A stretch of DNA of 64,000 nt from Streptomyces sp. RB17 (GTDB lineage Bacteria > Actinomycetota > Actinomycetes > Streptomycetales > Streptomycetaceae). This document shows, piece after piece, positions 59,587-64,000 of this stretch. The stretch is taken from positions 620,001-684,000 of the forward strand of contig NZ_WEGL01000006.1 of the NCBI RefSeq assembly GCF_009604455.1, in the 5' to 3' direction. The notes beneath the pieces were generated by a model. The model saw nothing but the letters and a program-made list of their open reading frames with translations, was not told the DNA's origin and ran no database searches. The translations under genes and the position numbers were made by a program. Position 1 is the first letter of the stretch; the number at the start of each line of letters is the position of its first letter.

Positions 59587-61296
59587 TCAGCCACCGAACA
59601 GCTGGGCCCAGTACGTGCCCGCCCGGCCGCCGCCCGCGAAGCCGACGCCGATGTGGCCGAACTCCCGCTTGAGGATGTTCGCGCGGTGCCCCGGACTGTT
59701 CATCCAGCCGTCCACGACCTCGGCGGGGGAGCGCTGGCCGCAGGCGATGTTCTCGCCGATCGTGCGCCTGCGGTACCCCGCCGCGGCGGCCCGGTCCCAG
59801 GGCCGCGAGCCGTCCGGCGCGACGTGGTCGTAGAAGTCGCGGGCCACCATGTCCGCGCAGTGTGCCTGAGCGGCGGCCGTGAGTTGGAGGTCCGCCGCCA
59901 GCGGGGGCAGACCGGCCCGGCCCCGCTCGGCGTTGGTGAGCGCGACGACCTCGGCGGCCGCACGCGACAGCGCGTCCGGGGTGAGCGGAGCGGCCCACAG
60001 GGCGGTCCAGTACCGGTGGCCGGCGTCGGCGTGGGCCAGGGCGGCATGCCGGAAGGCCGGGTCGAGCAGGGTGCGCCGGGAACGAGCCGATTCCAGGCAG
60101 TACTCCACGAACTCCGCCGGGCTGCGCGGCCCGGAGACGAGGTGTTCGCCGACTGTGATGTACGCGTATCCGGCGGCGCTGATCCGCTGGTGCACCGAAA
60201 CCCCGTCCCGCCCCTCACCCGCGAGCCGCCCGGCCTCCGCCATGGCCCGGGCATGGGAGCGGGCGGCGGAGTCGAGCCGCGGATCGGGGGCGACCGGCGG
60301 CGAACCGGCTTGCGTGCGCACCGAGTTGACGAGACGGAGGAAGTCGCCGATTCCGGCGCCTCCGACGAACCGACGGGAGGGCACCTCGGGGCCGGTCGTG
60401 GTGGGCGGGACGGAGGGTGTGGCCGGGCCGGCGACAGTGGGGCCGAGGGACGGTGCTGGTGGGCTGGTGATGGTGGGCCGAGGGGTTGGTCCTGGTGTGC
60501 CGGTGGCGGTGGGCCGACGGAGCGCTCCTCGTGTCCCGACACCGGGTCGGCCGGACGGTGCGCGGGGGCCGGTCGTGGTGGGCGGGACGGAGGGTGTGGC
60601 CGGGCCGGTGATGGCGGGCCGCGGGGGCGCTCCTGGAGGGCCGGTGATGGTGGGGCGGCGGGGCGGTGGTGGGCCGGTGGTGGTCGGGTGGGTGGACGGT
60701 CTGGTCGGGTCGGTCGTGGTGGGCCCCGTGGCGGGGCCGTGAGATGCCGGGTGGTTCGGGGGCGTCGCGGTGGCCGTCGTGTGTCCGCCGTCGTCCGTGA
60801 CCTGCACTCCGAAGTCCCGGGCGAGTCCGGCCAGCCCGTCCGCGTACCCCTGCCCGATCGCCCGCAGCTTCCAGCCGGCGCCTGGCCGCAGATACACCTC
60901 GGCGAGCAGCAGCATCGTCTCCGGGCCGGGGCGGGGCGGCGTGAACCGGGCCACCGTACGCCCGGAGCCGTCCGTGACCGCCAGCCGGGGAGCGGGCAGC
61001 CGCCCGAGCGGCGTGCCGGGCTCGGCCGCGCTCACCACGACGGTGACCCGGGAGGCGCCACCGCGCAGCCGGGCCGGTTCGACGGTCAACGTGTCTCCGC
61101 GCAGTCGTATGCCCGCTGCCCGAGGCTGGTTGTAGAACACGAAGTCGGCGTCCGACCCGACCTTGCCCTCCGCCCCGGTGACGAGCGCGGACACGTCGAA
61201 GGCACCGGCCACCCGGAGCAGCGCCACGCCACCGGGCAGCGGCACATTACCGCCAGGCGCCAATTCGCTCGTCACACAAGGGACAACGCCCGACAC
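59587..61296 (-). CDS. TerD-CAP-CAP fusion protein
   Basis: A 569-residue fusion. Residues about 8-170 are a TerD domain (SELAPGGNVPLPGG, GSDADFVFYNQP, LLAEVYLRPGAGWKLRAIGQ, GYADGL), the Ca-binding tellurite/stress module. Residues about 175-325 are a Pro/Thr linker with repeated PTTTGP-type units. Two CAP/SCP domains follow: CAP1 about 330-445 (weaker, FLRLVNSVRTQAGSPPV) and CAP2 about 450-568 (ALTNAERGRAGLPPL, ENIACGQRSPAEVVDGWMNS, PGHRANIL). CAP domains usually act outside the cell but no signal peptide is seen. GTG 61296 and 61275 are possible starts. Upstream neighbour of AIM24, same direction. Confidence 0.85.
   Translation of the reverse strand: MSGVVPCVTSELAPGGNVPLPGGVALLRVAGAFDVSALVTGAEGKVGSDADFVFYNQPRAAGIRLRGDTLTVEPARLRGGASRVTVVVSAAEPGTPLGRLPAPRLAVTDGSGRTVARFTPPRPGPETMLLLAEVYLRPGAGWKLRAIGQGYADGLAGLARDFGVQVTDDGGHTTATATPPNHPASHGPATGPTTTDPTRPSTHPTTTGPPPPRRPTITGPPGAPPRPAITGPATPSVPPTTTGPRAPSGRPGVGTRGALRRPTATGTPGPTPRPTITSPPAPSLGPTVAGPATPSVPPTTTGPEVPSRRFVGGAGIGDFLRLVNSVRTQAGSPPVAPDPRLDSAARSHARAMAEAGRLAGEGRDGVSVHQRISAAGYAYITVGEHLVSGPRSPAEFVEYCLESARSRRTLLDPAFRHAALAHADAGHRYWTALWAAPLTPDALSRAAAEVVALTNAERGRAGLPPLAADLQLTAAAQAHCADMVARDFYDHVAPDGSRPWDRAAAAGYRRRTIGENIACGQRSPAEVVDGWMNSPGHRANILKREFGHIGVGFAGGGRAGTYWAQLFGG
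60391..60608 (-). repeat. Duplicated segment in TerD-CAP linker
   Basis: A segment of about 38 bp, containing GGTCGTGGTGGGCGGGACGG and running on into GAGGGTGTGGCCGGGCCGG, occurs at about 60397 and again at about 60571, 174 bp apart and in frame. It encodes the GPATPSVPPTTTGP unit twice. The linker evidently grows by in-frame duplication. Confidence 0.7.
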
Positions 61297-61341
61297 GTCT
61301 GAGAAGGTTCCGGGTCGTACCCGGCAACGACGAGCAAGCCC

Positions 61342-62529
61342 CTAGCCCTTGTCCGTCTTCCCCCCTTTCCCGCAGAACGCAGAATCCAGCGCTCCTGCCA
61401 ACGCATCCGACGCCTTCCCGTTGTTGGACGTGTCGGCCATGGCCGTAAGACTCCGCGTTCCGTCCTTCGACGCGAAGGCATACGTGGAGTACCCCTGCAC
61501 CACCCCCGTGTGCCCGTACACCGAGACCCCGCACGCGAGATCACGCCGCCGCAGCCCCAGCCCGTACCACGTCGTGCCGTCGACCCGCGTGAAGCGTTCC
61601 ATCTCCTCCAGCCGCGCCGCGGACAGCAGTCTGCCTTCGAGCAGCGCGCCGTAGAACACGTCGAGATCCCGCGCACTGGAGATGATCGCCCCGGCGCTCT
61701 GCGCCCAGGACACCGTCTGCTCGGTGGAGTCGACCAGCGGCTCGCCCGCCTTGTCCGGGGTGAGGTATCCGCGGGCGTACCGGCCCGGGATCCCCGTCTC
61801 GGGATGCACATAGAACGTGTCCCGCAGCTTCAGCGGCTTGACGATGCGGTCCTCGTACTCGGTCCGCACCGAGTGCCCGGTGAGCCTCTCGATGAGCATG
61901 CCGGCCACCACGAAATTGGTGTTGGAGTAGGAGTACGCGGCGCCGGGCGCGTTGGTGCGCGGCTTCTTCAGCGAGAGGGCGACCAGCTGACGGTAGGTGA
62001 AAACCTTGTTCCGCACCGCCTCGAAGCCGGACACGCTGTCGGCGAACAGGTCGTCGGTGTAGTCGTACAGGCCGCTGCGATGACTCAGCAGCTGGCGCAC
62101 CGTGATGCGGTCGTCCGGCAGCAGCCTGGGCAGATAGCGGTTGACCGGCGCGTCGAGCGCCAGCAGTCGTTCGTCGGCGAGCTGCAGCAGGACGACGGCC
62201 GAGAAGGTCTTGGTGATGCTGCCGACGCGGAACCGGTCGCCGGCACCGATGGCCCGTCGTGTGCTCAGGTCGGCGAGTCCGCTGGTCGCCTCGTACGTCC
62301 GGCCGTGGTCGTCGATGCGGGCCAGGGCGCCCGGCGCGCCCCGCGCCACCGCGGACCGCAGCGCCGCGGCGAGGCCCGCGGTGTCGGGTGCCGGCAGCGC
62401 CGCCCGCGGAGCCGCGGGCCGGGCGTCCGGCCTTTCCGTCTGCTCCGTCGCGGCCCACGCCGGGCCCACGAGGAGCGACAGCGCGACCGCCCCGAGAACC
62501 GCGCCCCGCCCCGTCGTTGCCGAGACCAT
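61342..62529 (-). CDS. Secreted serine hydrolase (beta-lactamase/DD-peptidase fold)
   Basis: A 395-residue class C-type serine hydrolase. It has a signal peptide (GAVLGAVALSLLVGPAWA, cut near residue 27), the SxxK nucleophile motif as VGSITKTFSAVVLLQ, the YxN motif as YSYSNTNFVVAG, and VYGHTGVVQGY as the HTG (KTG-like) box. Such proteins are D-alanyl-D-alanine carboxypeptidases, esterases or beta-lactamases acting at the cell surface. The class cannot be decided here. It is divergent from the M4 protease with a shared 319-base promoter region. Confidence 0.9.
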   Translation of the reverse strand: MVSATTGRGAVLGAVALSLLVGPAWAATEQTERPDARPAAPRAALPAPDTAGLAAALRSAVARGAPGALARIDDHGRTYEATSGLADLSTRRAIGAGDRFRVGSITKTFSAVVLLQLADERLLALDAPVNRYLPRLLPDDRITVRQLLSHRSGLYDYTDDLFADSVSGFEAVRNKVFTYRQLVALSLKKPRTNAPGAAYSYSNTNFVVAGMLIERLTGHSVRTEYEDRIVKPLKLRDTFYVHPETGIPGRYARGYLTPDKAGEPLVDSTEQTVSWAQSAGAIISSARDLDVFYGALLEGRLLSAARLEEMERFTRVDGTTWYGLGLRRRDLACGVSVYGHTGVVQGYSTYAFASKDGTRSLTAMADTSNNGKASDALAGALDSAFCGKGGKTDKG

Positions 62530-62848
62530 CCGCCACCCGCCTTCAGCGTTCCGAGGAGATACGAGGTGTGATGCGACATCGGTCACATTCCGGCCTTGGA
62601 ACCTAGGGGATCGAGTCCACGTCTCCACAGCCGACACACAGTTGGTCAGTCAGTGATCACTCTGTGGCGCGCATATGTAAAGGATTGTCATAGAAGGTCG
62701 CGAAATCGATCATTCCGTCTTTACGTGGACATGACTGATCCGTAAGGGTTGCGCCTTGGGGCCCGACCAGCCCCCGTGACGCGGAACAGCGTCACGTGCC
62801 AAGGCGGTTGGTGATCCCGGCTGCCTTCGAACGAAGGAACACTGACCC
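62530..62848. other. Divergent promoter region of two secreted-enzyme genes
   Basis: This gap serves the serine hydrolase (leftward) and the M4 protease (rightward). AGTGATCACT (62652-62661) is a perfect 10-bp palindrome preceded by GTCAGTC, and 62660-62740 is AT-richer than its surroundings. A stem-loop lies at 62775-62796. I see no gene. Confidence 0.5.
62775..62796 (+). promoter_or_regulatory. Stem-loop in M4 protease leader
   Basis: CGTGACGC (62775-62782) and GCGTCACG (62789-62796) form a perfect 8-bp stem with loop GGAACA, 53 bases before the protease start. It could be an operator or a leader hairpin. Confidence 0.5.
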
Positions 62849-64000
62849 TTGCGTAGACCCCACATACGCAGCGTCGCCGTCGCCATCGCGGTGACGACCG
62901 CTGCCACGGGCCTGGCCGGAACGGCCTTCGCGGGTCCCTCCACGGGGGTGGAGCGGTCCTCGGCGTCCGCCACCACGAACGCCACGGCGGTGGTCGAGGC
63001 GGCGCGCACCGCGGCCTTCGCCCACGCCTCGGCGACCGGCGTCTCCCAGGGCGACGAACTGCACGCGCAGGACGTGATGCTCGACCCCGAGGGCGCCCGG
63101 CACGTCCGGTTCGTCCGCACGCACGACGGCATGCCCGTGCTCGGCGGCGACCTCATCGTCCACCTCGACCACAAGCTGGCCTACACCGGCGTGACCCGCG
63201 CCGCCGGTCACGCCGTCGAGCCGGCCAGCACCAAGGCCAAGCTGAGCGCGGACCAGGCCGCCGCCAAGGCCGCCCAGGCCGCCAAGGGCGACGCGGGCAC
63301 CGCCCAGCTCGTCGTCGACGCGCGCGGCGGGTCCTCCGCCCTCGCCTACCAGGTGACCGTGACCGACCAGAACGGCACCAGCACCGTCGTCATCGACGCC
63401 GTCACCGGCAAGGTGCGCAGCAACACGCCCGACAGCGACGAGTTCCTGTCGCCGAAGGTGCTGGAGAGCCTGCGCAGGCACGGCGAGACCATCGACCCGG
63501 CCACCGGCGCCGCCTCTGCCGCCCCCGAGTCGCTCCTCGGCTCCGGCGTCTCCGGCGCCACGCGGTACCCGTCGGCCGCCAAGGGCACCGGCAAGACCCT
63601 CTTCGTGGGCAACGTGGGCCTGACCACCACGGCGACCTCGCGCGGCCACTACCAGCTCAAGGACCCGAGCCGGTACGGCACCGAGACGCGCGACGCCAAG
63701 GGCTCGTACACGGAGAAGTTCGGCTCGGGCACGAAGTTCACCGGCACGACCAACGTGTGGGGCAACGGCACGACCGGCAACCGTGCCAGCGCCGCCGCGG
63801 ACGCCCAGTACGGCATCACCAAGACCCTGGACTTCTACAAGAGCACCTTCGGGCGCAAGGGCATAGCCAACAACAGCAAGGCCGCCCAGGGCATGGTCCA
63901 CTGGGGCAAGAAGGTCGCGAACGCCTTCTGGGACCCGACCTGCAACTGCATGCTGTACGGCGACGGCGACGGCCAGATGTTCAAGAAGCCGCTCGTCGTC
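62849..64000 (+). CDS. M4 family metallopeptidase, 3' end beyond window
   Basis: The first 384 codons of a secreted thermolysin-type zinc protease. It begins with a signal peptide (SVAVAIAVTTAATGLAGTAFA, cut after AFA), then a FTP/PepSY propeptide (residues about 45-190: VRFVRTHDGMPVLGGDLIVH, SSALAYQVTVTDQNGTSTVV). The mature M4 N-domain starts at about 230 (GKTLFVGNVGLTTT). The HEXXH zinc motif is expected just beyond the edge. TTG 62849 is the likely start with GAAGGAA eight bases upstream. The propeptide should keep the enzyme inactive until secretion. Confidence 0.9.
   Translation, partial: MRRPHIRSVAVAIAVTTAATGLAGTAFAGPSTGVERSSASATTNATAVVEAARTAAFAHASATGVSQGDELHAQDVMLDPEGARHVRFVRTHDGMPVLGGDLIVHLDHKLAYTGVTRAAGHAVEPASTKAKLSADQAAAKAAQAAKGDAGTAQLVVDARGGSSALAYQVTVTDQNGTSTVVIDAVTGKVRSNTPDSDEFLSPKVLESLRRHGETIDPATGAASAAPESLLGSGVSGATRYPSAAKGTGKTLFVGNVGLTTTATSRGHYQLKDPSRYGTETRDAKGSYTEKFGSGTKFTGTTNVWGNGTTGNRASAAADAQYGITKTLDFYKSTFGRKGIANNSKAAQGMVHWGKKVANAFWDPTCNCMLYGDGDGQMFKKPLVV

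Overview
The base composition (very G/C-rich with G/C-biased third codon positions), GTG and TTG starts, short intergenic gaps and gene content (melC tyrosinase operon, SsgA-like protein, streptophobe protein, F420-dependent oxidoreductase, SigB/F-type sigma factor, 2-methylisoborneol genes) point to a Streptomyces chromosome. I see no rRNA, tRNA or CRISPR array, and only one small mobile element. The mix of regulators, oxidoreductases, secondary metabolism, pseudogenes and repeats looks like accessory or chromosome-arm DNA rather than a housekeeping core.

Layout. 0.1-4.9 kb: ROK regulator divergent from an APC permease, GNAT acetyltransferase, fused ArsR-SRPBCC regulator with its own palindromic operator, SPW membrane protein. 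4.9-5.7 kb: decayed DNA with a LysR remnant. 5.7-10 kb: acyl-CoA dehydrogenase-like gene, then a Tat phosphoesterase and cupredoxin lipoprotein divergent from an ECF sigma/anti-sigma pair. 10-13.2 kb: ATP-binding regulator, sigma fragment, aldehyde dehydrogenase, aldo/keto reductase. 13.2-14.3 kb: a non-coding array of about 40-bp repeats. 14.3-24.4 kb: BlaI/M56 pair, VOC protein, adenosine deaminase, DinB protein, carotenoid oxygenase, LysR/aldo-keto reductase pair, an SDR/AraC pair fused by deletion, small stress-type proteins. 24.5-28.4 kb: FHA-ABC exporter, SH3-like protein and Ser/Thr kinase, a signalling operon of the Rv1747/PknF kind. 28.5-36.4 kb: streptophobe protein, serine-rich membrane-anchored protein, anti-sigma-type ATPase, SigB/F sigma factor, XRE regulator, epoxide hydrolase and others.

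36.4-39.9 kb is the metabolic highlight: GPP C-methyltransferase, 2-methylisoborneol synthase and a Family 2B encapsulin shell protein with a cyclic-nucleotide-binding domain, in one leftward operon. GPP is methylated to 2-methyl-GPP, the synthase cyclises it to the earthy odorant 2-methylisoborneol, and the shell probably houses the synthase. Here the synthase has an unusually short N-terminal tail and an altered metal motif. A 24-bp repeat array lies just upstream.

40.2-46.8 kb: alcohol dehydrogenase, VOC protein, RNase HI with a C-terminal Cys/His module, melC1-melC2, a frameshifted FAD monooxygenase ended by a 180-bp MITE-like element inserted at CTAG, and a lipase. 46.9-53.4 kb: MFS exporter/TetR pair with twin operators, aldo/keto reductase, DUF6328, SsgA-like protein, a DUF6192 gene with two compensating frameshifts, an F420 oxidoreductase. 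53.4-64 kb: a membrane-anchored pseudokinase, threonine dehydratase, decayed tandem copies of the 3' end of a polyprenyl synthase gene followed by that gene and a TPR partner, AIM24 protein, a TerD-CAP-CAP fusion, a serine hydrolase, and the start of a secreted M4 metalloprotease that runs off the right edge.
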